Positions 50,201-57,639 of a stretch of DNA of 64,000 nucleotides are shown one piece after another. Numbering within the stretch: position 1 is the first letter of the stretch; each line of letters begins with the position of its first letter. The notes under the pieces are model-generated. The model searched no databases, had not been told where the DNA came from, and saw only the letters and a list, made by a program, of their open reading frames with translations. This DNA comes from Artemia franciscana. Lineage: Eukaryota; Arthropoda; Branchiopoda; Anostraca; Artemiidae. The position numbers and the translations under genes are program-made. The stretch spans positions 2,293,718-2,357,717 of the forward strand of contig NC_088873.1 in NCBI RefSeq assembly GCF_032884065.1. Reading direction: 5' to 3'.

Positions 50201-53200
50201 GTGTTTTTATTGAAATCCATTTCCGCTCTCAGGTCGGGAGTTCTGCATAAAGTAAATAAAACTTTATGTGCTGGTATAAGTGTCCTAATAGCAAGGTCGT
50301 ATCCAGGTGGGGGGGAAGAGTGTATTATCGGTTTTGACCTCCCTCTCTGAATTTTGCTCTGACTTGTACAATAAAAAAATGACAAAAATCCATATAAACA
50401 AATTTTTGACGTGTTTTAAAGATCCCCCCCCACCTCCTAAAAAAAATGCTGGGAGCATCCTTACCTATTAGTACCACTTTTGTGACATGTAGCTATAATA
50501 CTCAAACCCAAAGAAATCCCTAACGAGTAGCTACTTACCTTAATGCCGAAACCGCTAAATTGAAGTCAGCGGTCTTTTCTATGGTTACAGACAAAATGGA
50601 TATAACACTGCAAACCTGAAAGCCAGGATTCTAAAACCACGAGAAGGAAATTGTTTGCTTTATATTTTTGCAACGCTCGAATTTCATGACCCTGGGATCT
50701 CTTTATTGGTTTTTATCTAAAATTTAGGTTCATAAAACTTTATTTAATATTAGCCTAAAAGCTTTTCGACAGCATTTGGACAAAAGCATAAGACAAGCAT
50801 AAATAGTTAGTAAAACCGTAGCGTATACTTTTTTATGAGGACTGAAGAAATGATATTTTGTTTCTTTGTCCAACACAAAACTCAAAGAGACCTTCCCCCC
50901 AGCCGTATGTAGAACAGGACAAACTTACCAAACTATGTATAAAATCGTCACCATTTTAATGAAATCTACTGAATGTTTAATAAGAATCTTTTGGTACCAG
51001 CCTTCAAGTACCCTTTGTACAGTCTCAGAAATTTTTTTTCAAAGCTGAAGATTATTGATTGGCCGAGAGTTGCCGACATATGCAATTTTATTGGTAGATA
51101 TTGAATAATATTTTGTTCAAATTAAATATTTTGCTCTTAGCTATCTTGTTATATACTGCGTGCCTGCATCCTCCACATTTTCAGGTGATCATGGATATAA
51201 ACGGAACAAAACTTTGAGTCAAGAGGAGCAGATGATCACAGCACTTCCTGATGTTCTTCACAAAGAGCTTGATCCTGATTTGGATGAGTTTGTTATATTG
51301 GCGTGCGATGGTATTTGGAACTCGATGACATCCCAGGTAAGTCGTGTGTATCAGACTAGCAGAATTGGTTTTTCTGATTTTGTTTAATGGAAAGTTAACC
51401 AAGAAAGATGCTGCCAAACAATCTTTTAAATCGAAAGCTTGAAACCAAATGCCATAAAGTAACCGTTGTTAGGCAACATTTGACGAAAGTCAGCTTCATT
51501 AAAAAAAATTTCAACATTTAAGGAATTAACGATGTGAGTGATAAAATTTTTCCGATTTGGAATACAAGAGGGAATGGGTAGATATAATATTAAGTGATAG
51601 AAGTTTTACGATGATTAAGAATATGGAAAAATTGGTGTTGTAGTTATGGCCCCAATGGACCATTTTACGAAATTTGATTTAAGTTTAAGGGTTTGTATTT
51701 GTTTTATATTTATGTTGTTATACTTTTATATTAGGCATGGCCTGTTAAGGCTTTTAGTGTTGATAAATATTATGCTGAAAATATCAGTCATGGCAGTTCC
51801 AGGTAGATGAGAGTGAGGAAGGCAATAATTCTCCTTTTGAAGTTGCTTTCCTTGCTTGTATTATATGATATTTATTTAGGCCGAAAGCCTTTATAGGCCG
51901 CGATTAGTACAAAAATACAACAACATAAATTTATCGGCAAAGGTACCCCCTTTAATTCAAATTAACGTGCAAAAATAGCAGAAAATGGTCCCTATCGGCG
52001 ATTCCAGCAGCGCCAATTTTTTCGCATTCTTAATCTTCATAAAATTTCTGTCACTTAAAATAAAATCGTATTACGATAGTGGTAAGTATTTTTGATAGGC
52101 CTGGTTTTGCTTCTTTTTTTTCTTCGTCAATGTTGTTATACCACATCATAAACTTAATTTGTTCAAACTTGCAAGAACAAGAATACGTGCAGAAATAATG
52201 GTTGTAGAAAGACATTTGCAAAAAATAATAGCCCTTTACCTGTGAGTCGAAAGGAGATTATGTGTTCAAAACTCGGCTGTTACATAACCTGCAGACTATC
52301 AGCATCAAGTTTTTCCCCTTGTGCTTCACAGGAAACTGTGAAGGTCATCACATAACACAATAGTTTCTGGTTGAGAAGACTTCAGTGTTGACTTATTTAT
52401 TATATAAAACTAACCCACTCTTTATTAAGATTATGACTGCTCACATACTAGGGGTCCAAAAATTCTTCTCGATTGCCCTGCATAAAATAAAACAAATTGA
52501 AATGGATATATTACATATAATAAAACATGACACAGTAGGATACAATATTCAGCCAGACTTATATGGTATACCTCTCGTGCTGTATTTACGAGGTATAACG
52601 CATCAAATGCTCTGAAAGGCATTTGGTTACCAATATGTTGGTAGTGCATTGGTAAGTTAGTAAATCAGTTGAATTGGGTTACGAATTGGTAAAAACGATT
52701 GTGGTTACCAACTGGTTATATTTGCAGAACTATAAAATACTTTCAGTAATGTGAATGCAGAATATCATCTGTTCCTCTTTAGTTTTAATGTAGTCCTTTA
52801 CTTTCATTTTAAAAAAAATGTATATAAAATATTCTATACAGGAATTGTGTGATTCCAGAAAATCAGAACTATAATCTATAAAGCTAAATTGGATAACGGA
52901 AACTATTTTCTTTTATTCCTTTTCTCATTGTGACACAATGTACCTTCAGTATCATCATAATTATATTGTCTATGTTTGCACAAAAAAAATCGTAAATACT
53001 GGCATAGTAACTAATTATGCTTCAATTTTCCGCTCCATATATATTTATACCGATATTCAGTGTAAATACGGATTCTGAAGTTATGACACATTCCAAAATG
53101 GCCCTAAAAATAATTTGGGCTGGCCGCGCCTGACTTGAAGCAAATATGAATGCACAACTCCTTCAGTTCCAGAGGGATTTTATGACGCTGTTCTTAGATT

Positions 53201-53687
53201 AAAATTCTTTCCTGAAGCAGTGGGGGGCGGGGCAACTATTTGCGTAAAAAGCAACCGATTTTTTTTCTTAATATCATATTTATAAATTTATCTAAATTTG
53301 TGGGCCTACCGTCTCTGTCATCTGAGCTGTCATTCCCCTCCCCTTCTCTGCTCTTTAAGCTCAAGTTTAAAGTCTGTATATTTATCTTTAGGAAATCTCA
53401 TGGAGAATTGAAAACAAGGGCTAAAGGACGCTTTTTAGGGCTGCTGCGCCCTCTACATGCACACAAATGTTCACTGACTTGTTCCTCAAGGCTGGGCTAC
53501 TACTATGCCGTTTTCTTCTTTTCTTCTTATTTTGTTGTTATTTTTGGAACATGAAATTGTTGCTGGGGACAATCCATGGAATTTTGAACCAAACAAAAGG
53601 ACGTTTGACAGTATCTCCGCCTTCTATTAAGCTGGATGGTTCTTTTGTGAGAAATATTAAGCCAGAAAAGTCTTATAGTCGCCACAT

Positions 53688-53766
<79 letters not shown>

Positions 53767-54900
53767 AATTATATACAAAGTAAGCTCCCTGTTATTCTTA
53801 GCTAAACTCTTACTAAAGAAGAGATGTGTTTGAAACTTTTTTTTGACGAATGAAATTAGTTTTAGAAAAGGTATCAATTTAATAGACATGATATAATAAC
53901 TTATTGAGGTCTTGTTTTGTAAGATCACCCTTGTATTTCTGTATGTTGTTTATTCTGCTATACTATTAAAGAGAAACTTCCAATTCAGTCGTTTCTAAAT
54001 TTGGTTCAATATCTCCTTTGGGATTAAATATATAATTTTTTCTTTACTTTTATGTATTTAATTTCTTATCTTAGGACATCGTTTTCCCAGATTAGGACAT
54101 TCTTTATTTGGGCTGGAGACTATTCGCAAAATATTTTTGAAGAAAAAAAAACTATATGAATTATGGCCAAGCCTTATTTTTCAAATTCTGTTATCTCAAA
54201 ATTATGAATGTGTTTCATATTTTTATTTCAGGTACTCCCTTGTAAATGTCTCACGCGTTGATTTGTACTTTTTATAGCTGATTTTAGAGCTACCGTAATC
54301 ACCCAAAAAGGCTGATATAGAAGCTAAATTTACGCTCTACACCAGTGAAATACGTTGTGTTGTAAAAAAAAAAAAAAAACAGTCAATTTGGCCAGAATAA
54401 ATACACATAAAAAAATTACCATAGCCAATAAAAAGTACTACGAATGGTACCTTAGCACGATGGGTGACAACATTGGTCTAAACTGAATATTTTTTTAGGA
54501 AGCAGTAGACTTCGTCAGAGAGAGAATACAAAAAGGTGAAGCCTCTATGTCTAAAATTTGTGAAAGTCTTTTTGATTCTTGTATTGCGCCAAATACCCAT
54601 GGTGATGGAACCGGATGTGACAATATGACCGCCATTATAGTTCAACTCTTCAAAGATCCTCCTCCTCCCAGTGAAGAAAAAACAAGTCCTATTCCTGAGC
54701 AGTCGCAAGCATCACAAGAGGGTGAGGTAGTAGTACATTTGAAGGACATACTCCATGATAGTAGTACAAATGATACTAACTATACGGAAGAAAATTCAAT
54801 GGATCAACATACAGATCCTGATGAAAATGCGAGTGATCGTAAAAGATCATCAAGTCCAGTAGGTGACGATGTTCAGAATAAGAAACAAAAAACTGAATGA
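17037..54900 (+). CDS. PPM1G: PPM1G, PP2C-family Ser/Thr phosphatase with acidic insert
   Basis: Nine exons: 17037-17153, 24423-24559, 30727-30865, 37850-38108, 39916-40187, 42183-42467, 47471-47705, 51185-51336, 54499-54900. Every junction is GT-AG and phase-compatible; the product is 665 aa (human about 546). PPM1G is a Mg/Mn-dependent Ser/Thr phosphatase, mainly nuclear, linked to splicing factors and histone exchange. Residues 1-39 ([12 protein letters not shown]) match the family's N-terminus, which carries a Gly2 myristoylation-type start. Metal ligands are present: VYDGHGG (D59, G60), AGDSR (D429), ACDGIWN (D523), GCDNMT (D573). Residues ~115-403 are the lineage-specific acidic insert splitting the catalytic domain, with [13 protein letters not shown] and long Glu/Asp runs. 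The tail (~584-665) is acidic and ends with KKQK, a possible nuclear signal. The usual MEDAH reads QEDAH. Confidence 0.96.
18030..18555 (-). mobile_element. CR1/jockey-like LINE, C-terminal remnant
   Basis: On the minus strand about 18500-18350 reads [20 protein letters not shown], then [20 protein letters not shown]. Further down, in a shifted frame, it reads [20 protein letters not shown], then WVVDQWN and [11 protein letters not shown]. That order (IEKVQRRATK, RLxxLxLxTLxxRRxRGD, TRGH, VVxxWNxLP, FKxxLD) is the standard C-terminus of CR1/jockey-type polyproteins. Frameshifts and stops make it a fossil. It lies in PPM1G intron 1. Confidence 0.75.
19171..19442. mobile_element. MITE with ~80-bp terminal inverted repeats
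   Basis: The left arm begins ACTAAAAACGCATAAAGTAG and continues GCTTGCTTACAGGTAACATT. The right arm is its reverse complement with a few changes (AATGCTACCTGTAAGCAAGC, then CCACTTCATACATCTTTAGT). Pairing runs ~80 bases inward, to ATTAGTTCATGAG against CTCATGGACTAAT. The ~110-base centre has no ORF. No target-site duplication is obvious. In PPM1G intron 1. Confidence 0.75.
24423..24559 (+). CDS. PPM1G: PPM1G exon 2
   Basis: Acceptor TGTTTAG, donor GTAAGT, ends in phase 2. Begins [20 protein letters not shown] and continues [18 protein letters not shown]. It carries the first metal-binding block, D59-G60 of VYDGHGG. Confidence 0.95.
24847..24905. repeat. Long near-perfect hairpin in PPM1G intron 2
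   Basis: A 26-base arm at 24847-24872 ending GATAGAAAATTATGCTAA pairs with 24880-24905 (TTAGCATAATTTTCTATC) with one mismatch around a 7-base loop TTAGTCT. It sits ~290 bases after exon 2. Confidence 0.85.
25117..25196. repeat. (TC)n microsatellite
   Basis: About 40 uninterrupted TC dinucleotides in PPM1G intron 2. Confidence 0.98.
25580..26940 (-). mobile_element. Decayed LINE reverse transcriptase
   Basis: Minus-strand order from 26930 down: a fingers segment ([20 protein letters not shown]), then from 26444 [66 protein letters not shown] and the thumb [20 protein letters not shown]. These match LINE RT blocks (QFGFRKG, DxxKAFD, RQGxxLSPxLF, YADD, thumb). The catalytic Asp in the AFD block is Asn and YADD is YTDN, and the frame is broken repeatedly, so it is dead. 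Confidence 0.75.
27351..27725. repeat. 187-bp tandem duplication
   Basis: Two nearly identical units begin at 27354 and 27541. Shared marks are CAATCCGGTTTCCAAACCCA, CAACACGGAGCG and GGGAAGAGGGGTGAATTGCA. High identity suggests a recent event. It lies immediately downstream (in minus-strand terms) of the endonuclease fragment. Confidence 0.88.
27725..28200 (-). mobile_element. LINE endonuclease (EEP) fragment
   Basis: Minus strand 28199-27885 reads [20 protein letters not shown], then [20 protein letters not shown]. After a frame change it reads [15 protein letters not shown], then [30 protein letters not shown] and GDVN stand for the usual Q-E-H, GR.GGVAL and GDFN motifs of LINE endonucleases. 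The N- and C-terminal ends are missing. Confidence 0.7.
28230..29595 (+). mobile_element. RTE-like LINE reverse transcriptase, FADD intact, ORF broken
   Basis: 28232-28352 reads [20 protein letters not shown], then [14 protein letters not shown]. After a frameshift, 28340-29203 reads [51 protein letters not shown] and [16 protein letters not shown], with catalytic FADD preserved. The tail has [21 protein letters not shown] is preceded by a stop at 29201-29203 where Tyr is expected; then [15 protein letters not shown] and RAQDRSS. At least four in-frame stops lie after 29200. It is the longest RT frame here but cannot make a full protein. It lies in PPM1G intron 2. Confidence 0.85.
30727..30865 (+). 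CDS. PPM1G: PPM1G exon 3
   Basis: Acceptor ATTTGCAG, donor GTATTT, phase 2 in, phase 0 out. Encodes [20 protein letters not shown], then [20 protein letters not shown] and a run of Glu/Asp that opens the acidic insert. The donor is weaker than the others but the frame and homology support it. Confidence 0.92.
30948..33818 (-). mobile_element. Pogo/Tigger-type DNA transposon, complete ends
   Basis: A 2871-bp element bounded by TA on both sides (30946-30947, 33819-33820), as expected for Tc1/mariner-superfamily target duplications. The terminal inverted repeats share an identical core, GTGGTATATGCAGGGACGG at 30955-30973 and its complement at 33793-33811, preceded by GGGG with two mismatches. 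It carries one transposase ORF on the minus strand. Subterminal motifs like GGTATA..CTGGGACA occur in direct and inverted orientation near both ends (31150-31195, 33390-33450). Antisense to PPM1G in intron 3. Intact ends and frame imply a fairly recent insertion. Confidence 0.9.
31299..33269 (-). CDS. Pogo/Tigger-like DDE transposase, 656 aa
   Basis: An uninterrupted frame. Residues ~22-62 form a pipsqueak/CENP-B type helix-turn-helix ([20 protein letters not shown]). The DDE_1-type endonuclease domain spans ~190-400: D197 in NCDETS, D306 in [11 protein letters not shown]342 in [13 protein letters not shown], giving a DD35D spacing typical of pogo relatives. Thereafter come [20 protein letters not shown], a Pro/Ser-rich segment, basic stretches ([17 protein letters not shown]), an Asp/Ser/Glu-rich stretch, and a C-terminal block (about 575-640: [17 protein letters not shown], then [14 protein letters not shown]) that resembles a Tudor-like fold as also seen in other Tigger-type proteins. 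Host-encoded function is unlikely: it lies inside its own inverted repeats. Catalytic residues are intact. Confidence 0.93.
   Translation of the reverse strand: MPQFPRAKWEEYSNSVAEKKVDQHFMIKAAIVDLEAGLPIRAVAEKHGVSRSALHRHYQKYSKLSDDEKANYSGAQKFGFATIFMPEEEASLSQYLLQASRMCYGLTSRDTRTLAYNYAVANIKTVPDSWIDSKEAGIDWLAGFRARNPELSLRKPEATSLGRATSFNKHNVQEFFSNLQSVLKKTPSTASDIFNCDETSVTTVHVPPKVFAEKGRKIVGKVTLAERGVLVTMVGTISASGQYLPPYLIFPRKKFQPLMLTGAPANSAGGALPSGWVNQELFLEYLKHFKTYSHASPESPELLIMDNHESHICSAVVQFAKESGITLLTILPNCSHRLQPLDICVYFPFKCQYNKAMDNWMLSNPGKTVTIYEIASLVGQSLPVSFTPNNIMRGFEKTGIWPYNPDIFTENDFLTSAVTDRPAPAALDPVEPRNNLAETPSISGPEQSSTPVSVPVTPEQVRPYPKSKPRVLSGRGRKKGSTKILTDTPVKRQIEEQEAERKDKKARGGRARGKVGTVGRAGKAKKDQTTKKLFVDSEGSDDEKMILDDDSDDSMKLGESEDESEKEEEIFDSVSTGDFVKVVYEGEYFPGSVQEKNENSVRVSVMCMAGLRKWKWPDREDSIFYPREGILKKLSPPTPAPGTASRAASYFVFADW
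34085..34175. repeat. Short minisatellite ATGAGTCTATGGGAACAATT
   Basis: The phrases CTATGAGTCTATG and ATGGGAACAATTCA recur several times with variable spacing in ~90 bases of intron 3. No coding sense. Confidence 0.7.
34425..34680. repeat. 86-bp tandem repeat, ~2.5 copies
   Basis: ACAAAAGCAAAA(A)TTATTTTGG starts at 34495 and again at 34581, with AGTAAATCAA and ACTTAAGCAAA keeping the same spacing. A third partial copy ends near 34675. Confidence 0.75.
35230..36013 (-). mobile_element. LINE ORF1 remnant (coiled coil plus RRM-like)
   Basis: Minus strand from ATG at about 36013: [20 protein letters not shown], then a heptad-like stretch with [13 protein letters not shown], stop, [20 protein letters not shown] and RVKILENKI. 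From 35695 down it reads [49 protein letters not shown]. This is the usual ORF1 order of a coiled coil followed by an RNA-binding fold (consensus xxLxVxGLPE ... LxxKLGL ... ILKxSKxLKG). Stops and frameshifts make it a fossil. Confidence 0.65.
37024..37055. repeat. 32-bp perfect palindrome
   Basis: Half-site TTGTCCATCGTTGAAA is followed directly by its exact reverse complement, with no spacer. In PPM1G intron 3. No second copy noticed in the window. Confidence 0.97.
37850..38108 (+). CDS. PPM1G: PPM1G exon 4
   Basis: Acceptor TGCACAG, donor GTAAGT, phase 0 in, phase 1 out. Begins [20 protein letters not shown], matching human HEEATMTIEELLTRYG, then a Lys/Ser-rich low-complexity stretch ([19 protein letters not shown]). 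Part of the non-catalytic insert. Confidence 0.93.
38109..39915 (+). other. PPM1G: PPM1G intron 4
   Basis: 1.8 kb, AT-rich, with a T run at 39229-39269. No exon or element recognised. Confidence 0.8.
39916..40187 (+). CDS. PPM1G: PPM1G exon 5
   Basis: Acceptor TTTTGAAG after a T-rich tract, donor GTACTC, phase 1 in, phase 0 out. Encodes [20 protein letters not shown], then [18 protein letters not shown]. Charged and disordered in composition; poorly conserved part of the insert, so support comes from frame, splice sites and codon bias rather than homology. Confidence 0.85.
40330..41560. repeat. 420-bp tandem repeat in PPM1G intron 5
   Basis: GGATCTTAATGA recurs at exactly 420-base spacing (about 40639, 41059, 41479), with two complete and nearly identical units between. 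Each unit includes CATGTCTCAGAGCTCT, GTAGATACGTGATTGACATA and CCGATTCGACCATCTGGAGG. Partial units flank both sides. The same family, more diverged, reappears at 61.6-62.9 kb. No coding sequence. Confidence 0.9.
42183..42467 (+). CDS. PPM1G: PPM1G exon 6 (acidic core)
   Basis: Acceptor TTTATAG, donor GTTAGT, phase 0 in and out. Starts [20 protein letters not shown], then long Asp/Ser/Glu runs ([35 protein letters not shown]), then [10 protein letters not shown]. This is the acidic domain that distinguishes PPM1G from other PP2C enzymes. Confidence 0.93.
43370..43985 (+). mobile_element. RTE-like LINE 3' end with TAG tail (same family as 2.53 kb)
   Basis: Reads [10 protein letters not shown], then [40 protein letters not shown], a shift, [24 protein letters not shown], and a decayed tail, ending with TTATTAGTAGTAGTAGCATC. 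It covers more of the polyprotein than the 2.53-kb copy, but with several frameshifts and stops. In PPM1G intron 6. Confidence 0.8.
44060..44260 (+). mobile_element. Possible zinc-finger tail of another LINE
   Basis: Reads YFCPVCEV then, one frame over, [20 protein letters not shown] and [16 protein letters not shown] and LC are the ordered Cys/His of the zinc-knuckle-like domain at the end of some LINE polyproteins. Short, with no RT adjoining, so tentative. Confidence 0.4.
44485..45635. repeat. Duplicated ~0.35-kb segment, one copy split by ~0.4 kb
   Basis: 44485-44670 matches 45285-45465 (GTTGAGACAATCTGTTAA, GTCGTAGCGTCGGCTGACAG). 45070-45237 matches 45470-45630 (GATCTCTTATCTTAGCTATA, GGTATCGAACGACCTCAAAG). 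In the second copy the two parts are contiguous; in the first, about 400 bases lie between them. Either an insertion in copy 1 or a deletion in copy 2. Confidence 0.85.
47018..47085 (-). other. tRNA-like sequence (SINE head or tRNA fossil)
   Basis: On the minus strand: GCACGGTTAGCTCAGTTGGT, then AGAACATTTGATCG, then GGATTTGAGCC. TTAGCTCAGTTGG is a good A box; the B box is degenerate. The D stem and acceptor look weak, so not a functional tRNA. The T run (A run on this strand) lies ~60 bases upstream rather than after it. Confidence 0.45.
47140..47208. repeat. Poly-T run of 69
   Basis: Uninterrupted T run in PPM1G intron 6, ~260 bases before exon 7, consistent with a retroposon A-tail on the minus strand or slippage. 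Confidence 0.97.
47471..47705 (+). CDS. PPM1G: PPM1G exon 7
   Basis: Acceptor TTATTAG, donor GTAGGT, phase 0 in, phase 1 out. Catalytic domain resumes: [20 protein letters not shown], then [20 protein letters not shown], then [19 protein letters not shown] and [14 protein letters not shown]. Contains the conserved AGDSR and HKP blocks. Confidence 0.97.
47775..48350. repeat. Three diverged copies of an ~80-bp intronic repeat
   Basis: Around 47775, 48098 and 48265: ACATAAAATAGAAACA, then CTTGTCCATTGAACA, then GGGTTTATTCATTCCTGAAA, then a GGTTTTCT end, each with many changes. It leads straight into the 228-bp array. Confidence 0.6.
48351..49036. repeat. 228-bp satellite-like array, three copies
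   Basis: TTTCGAATTATGAATTTTCG starts at 48351 and 48579 and a variant at 48807, a period of exactly 228. Units are highly similar (e.g. AACAACGCTATTCGTTGGTA, CAAAGCTACAGCTTTTTTAG). The last copy decays near 49030. In PPM1G intron 7. Confidence 0.93.
50286..50440. mobile_element. Family B element, inverse orientation
   Basis: Begins AAGGTCGTATCCAGG; the complementary strand reads ACGTCAAAAATTTGTTTATA and ACAAGTCAGAGCAAAATTC, like the copy at 10.9 kb. The far end (CCCACCTCC) lacks the GGATACGG terminus, so it may be truncated. Confidence 0.55.
51185..51336 (+). CDS. PPM1G: PPM1G exon 8
   Basis: Acceptor ATTTTCAG, donor GTAAGT, phase 1 in, phase 0 out. Encodes [20 protein letters not shown], then LPDV and [19 protein letters not shown]523 in ACDG is a metal ligand. 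Confidence 0.97.
51337..54498 (+). other. PPM1G: PPM1G intron 8
   Basis: 3.2 kb of AT-rich DNA. A T52 run plus (ATT)n lies at 53689-53765. Near 52.77-52.81 kb there is a weak match to the right end of family A. No exon or ORF I would support. Confidence 0.8.
53689..53765. repeat. Poly-T followed by (ATT)n
   Basis: About 52 T then eight ATT triplets; simple sequence in PPM1G intron 8. Confidence 0.97.
54499..54900 (+). CDS. PPM1G: PPM1G exon 9 and stop
   Basis: Acceptor TTTTTTAG. Begins [20 protein letters not shown], then [20 protein letters not shown] with ligand D573. A hydrophilic tail follows ([17 protein letters not shown], later [19 protein letters not shown]), ending at TGA 54898-54900. 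Confidence 0.97.
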   Translation, partial: EAVDFVRERIQKGEASMSKICESLFDSCIAPNTHGDGTGCDNMTAIIVQLFKDPPPPSEEKTSPIPEQSQASQEGEVVVHLKDILHDSSTNDTNYTEENSMDQHTDPDENASDRKRSSSPVGDDVQNKKQKTE

Positions 54901-55169
54901 TTTTCTTTTCTATTTTACTTTAATTTCATTGATCAACCAAATTTTGCTATAATTATGTCTTCAAATGAGATTTTTAATACATTCTTGTCATTGTCATTGT
55001 CTTTTCCTTATTCTTTATGATTAATAGGTTATCGTTGGTCCCATTGTTATTTGATTTTATTGCTATTTCAATAAGGAACATCTTTCAGCAACCTTCGCCA
55101 TATCGTAAGATGGACCTACAAAAATCAGCTCATGATAGGTGACAGCTTGTGTAAGGTAGCCTTGAGCTA

Positions 55170-55175
55170 AATAAA
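55170..55175 (+). promoter_or_regulatory. PPM1G: Candidate polyadenylation signal of PPM1G
   Basis: First AATAAA after the stop codon, about 270 bases downstream. No stronger hexamer lies between. Position only. Confidence 0.45.
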
Positions 55176-55519
55176 AATGTTAGGGATCGCCATGTACAGT
55201 TTTAGAAGAAAAATCGCTTCATATTATCCAATTTATGCAGCACAAAATCTACCTCCTGTCCGTGTAGCAAATATTAAGGATCTAAAGGACTATAAATATT
55301 AAGATTGCCGTCACAGTTTTTGAAGAAATATTTGTTCGAATTATCCAATCCCTGCAGCACTACATCTATTTCCTGTACTTACTGTGCAAGATCCACTTTT
55401 GAGTATAGCATAAGACAACTTATCAATATGACTTTGCCTGGGAACGCTGGGTGGATTTGATTTTTTTATATAGGTGGATTTGAGTTTCCTCTCTTTTTAG
55501 TTTCCAGTACTCTTTCTGA

Positions 55520-55840
55520 GCCGTCCTGGCTGAGTGGATTAATGCCCTGGTTTCAGGATCCTTTGACTGAGAGGGCGAAGGTTCGAATCCTAATGTACCC
55601 AATTATTTAGTTTGGGACATGGGTCAGTGGCGTGACTCTGTAAGCTCAGCCAGAGTCGACCCAGCTCTAAATGGGTACCTTGGGAAATCTGGCGAAGGTA
55701 AACAGGGAGGGTGTGCGAAAGCACAGGATGGTTGGCCCCCAACCCCTCATTGCACTTCCTGGCTGAAGGGCCAAGAAACGGAGATCAGCACTCCCGGTAG
55801 GGATTGTAAAGTCTAATGCCGTATTCTCTATCTTTTTTTT
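55520..55840 (+). mobile_element. tRNA-derived SINE
   Basis: The head resembles a class II (Leu/Ser-type) tRNA: CCGTCCTGGCTGAGTGGATT with A box TGGCTGAGTGG (55527-55537) and a perfect B box GGTTCGAATCC (55580-55590), 53 bases apart, consistent with an internal RNA polymerase III promoter. An ~200-base GC-rich body unlike the surroundings follows (CAGAGTCGACCCAGCTCTAA, GGTGTGCGAAAGCACAGGAT), then a T-rich end at ~55830. No ORF of note. Confidence 0.8.
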
Positions 55841-56445
55841 TACTCATTGGGTAAGTGATCAAAAAGGAAAATGCTCTGACTAGATAATTAAGTAGCTTAA
55901 GAAAATAAAATAATACAAGATTCAAGGTAGACTAAAGCCCAGGTATAATATTGTTCAATAAAGATCTGTAAACGGACGGAAGTGAAGTGGAAGGAATTAT
56001 TCAAAATGAGGACACGGGTTGGGACATGGACTTGTCTTCCGAATTACTTTACGGTTTCAATTGACGTCAGTTTGTGGATAGAATAGTAGCATGGCTTTCT
56101 GTAGATATAGCCTACTCGTTTTGACATTAGACTTAGCTATTTGTACATTATTTAGCTTTGAATCAAGCTATATAAAAATGTACATGTTATCAAAGGATTC
56201 AGGGATTTCTCTTTTTAACTGTAGCTTTAGCTGTTTGTACATTATTGGGCTTTGAATAAACCTTCGAATGTACAAGCAAGGTGAATAAACATACTTTTTC
56301 TTACTTATCTCTTTTCTTTCTTTCTCTCTTCTTTCTTTTCGTGCTTTTCTCTCTTTCCATACTCTTCAAATACTGACAGTTTTAAGTGGGCGACATATTT
56401 CACATACAATCGAGCCAGTGTTTTACTGTTTTAAAAAGAAGAGTT

Positions 56446-56575
56446 AGTAGAAAGAGTCAAACTTTAGCGTAAAGAGTGGGGCGTCGATGAGGAAGCAGCC
56501 CTTTTCATATGCGAAGTAATTTCTGTTCGTTTTAAGTTTTGAATGTCGCTCCTTACTTTCAGTTAATATGTAAAC
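56446..56575. mobile_element. Family A half-element
   Basis: Contains AACTTTAGCGTAAAGAG, then TAATTTCTGTTCGTTTTAAG and GCTCCTTACTTTCAGTTAAT, the right half of the family A palindrome. The left half is missing. Confidence 0.65.
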
Positions 56576-57020
56576 AGTGGTCAAAGTCTGCAACTTGCAG
56601 CCCCTCCCCCGGGGATTGTAGTGGATTAAGTCATCCCCCAAAGACACAGTTATTAGGTTTTTGACTAGGCTGAACAGAATGGCTATCTCAAAATTTTGAT
56701 CCAGTGACCTTGGGGGAAAATGTGCGTGAGAGGGGGCCCAGGTGCCCTCCAATGTTTTGGTCGCTTAAAAAGGTTACTAGAACTTTTAATTTCAGTTAGG
56801 ATGGGCCCTCTCGCAATGTTCTAGGACCACTGGAACGATACAATCACCCCTGGAAAAAAGAAACAAAACAAAAACAAATAAACACGCATCCGTGATCTGT
56901 CTTCTGGAAAAAGGTACAAAATTCCACATTTTGTAAGTAGGAGCTAAAAACTTCTGCAGTAGGATTGTCTGATATGCTGAATCTGATGGTGTGATTTTCG
57001 TTAAGATTCTATGACTTTTA
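56576..57020. repeat. ~420-bp dispersed repeat C, copy 1
   Basis: Shares order and sequence with 60000-60405: CACAGTTATTAGGTTTTTGA, GAATGGCTATCT, ACTAGAACTTTTAATT, CAAAATTCCACATTTTG and GATGGTGTGATTTTCGTTAA. Each follows a family A sequence, so A and C may be parts of one larger element. No ORF. Confidence 0.75.
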
Positions 57021-57639
57021 GAATCTTAAAAATTTTAGAAAAAATAATTTTTTACAGTTATGAAGTATAAAGGTGTCGAATATATTGGTTTTTGGTATCT
57101 AAAATTTAGATTAAAAATATTGAGTGAAGAATTTTCATTTGATTTTCTTAATTTTATTTCTAATATTTTACTTTGAACACACTACTTTGATAATGCATTA
57201 CTTTTTATAAACAATCGAGTCTAAAGGCGTTGAACATTTTGGCGTTTGATAACAAAGTTCATAACTGTCGGTATTGTTAAAAAATATCTGTTCAACGCTT
57301 CGGCATTGCTCAACAGAACTGAACGCTTGGAGTTAATATCTTAGTCTTTGCAAGTAAAATCAAAATGTACCGGAAAGTTTGTATTGTACCAACAAAATTT
57401 CTATATGTACCCTACTGTACCAGTACATCTGAATTGTACCAAAACAGTACGATTGTACCGTGTTGGCAGTGCTGGTTTCGACATTCGTCTACCCATCCAC
57501 GGTAACGTCTCGTGTTTAGTCCACTTATTATAATTTCACCTCCAGTCTGTCACATAAAAAGACCGCATAATCATGTGATTTCCGTTATGCCCAAGCCGCA
57601 ACTGTCGCATTTGTCAATTAAAAAAGCTAAGTGTTGTGA

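Larger units (their letters stand above)
47706..51184 (+). other. PPM1G: PPM1G intron 7
   Basis: 3.5 kb. Holds the ~80-bp and 228-bp repeats and, near 50286-50440, a family B element in inverse orientation. The remainder is AT-rich with no exon. Confidence 0.8.

Noticed and set aside
53467-53928. Frames with Phe/Tyr or Lys/Ile runs
   Set aside because: Translation of the T52 and (ATT)n run.
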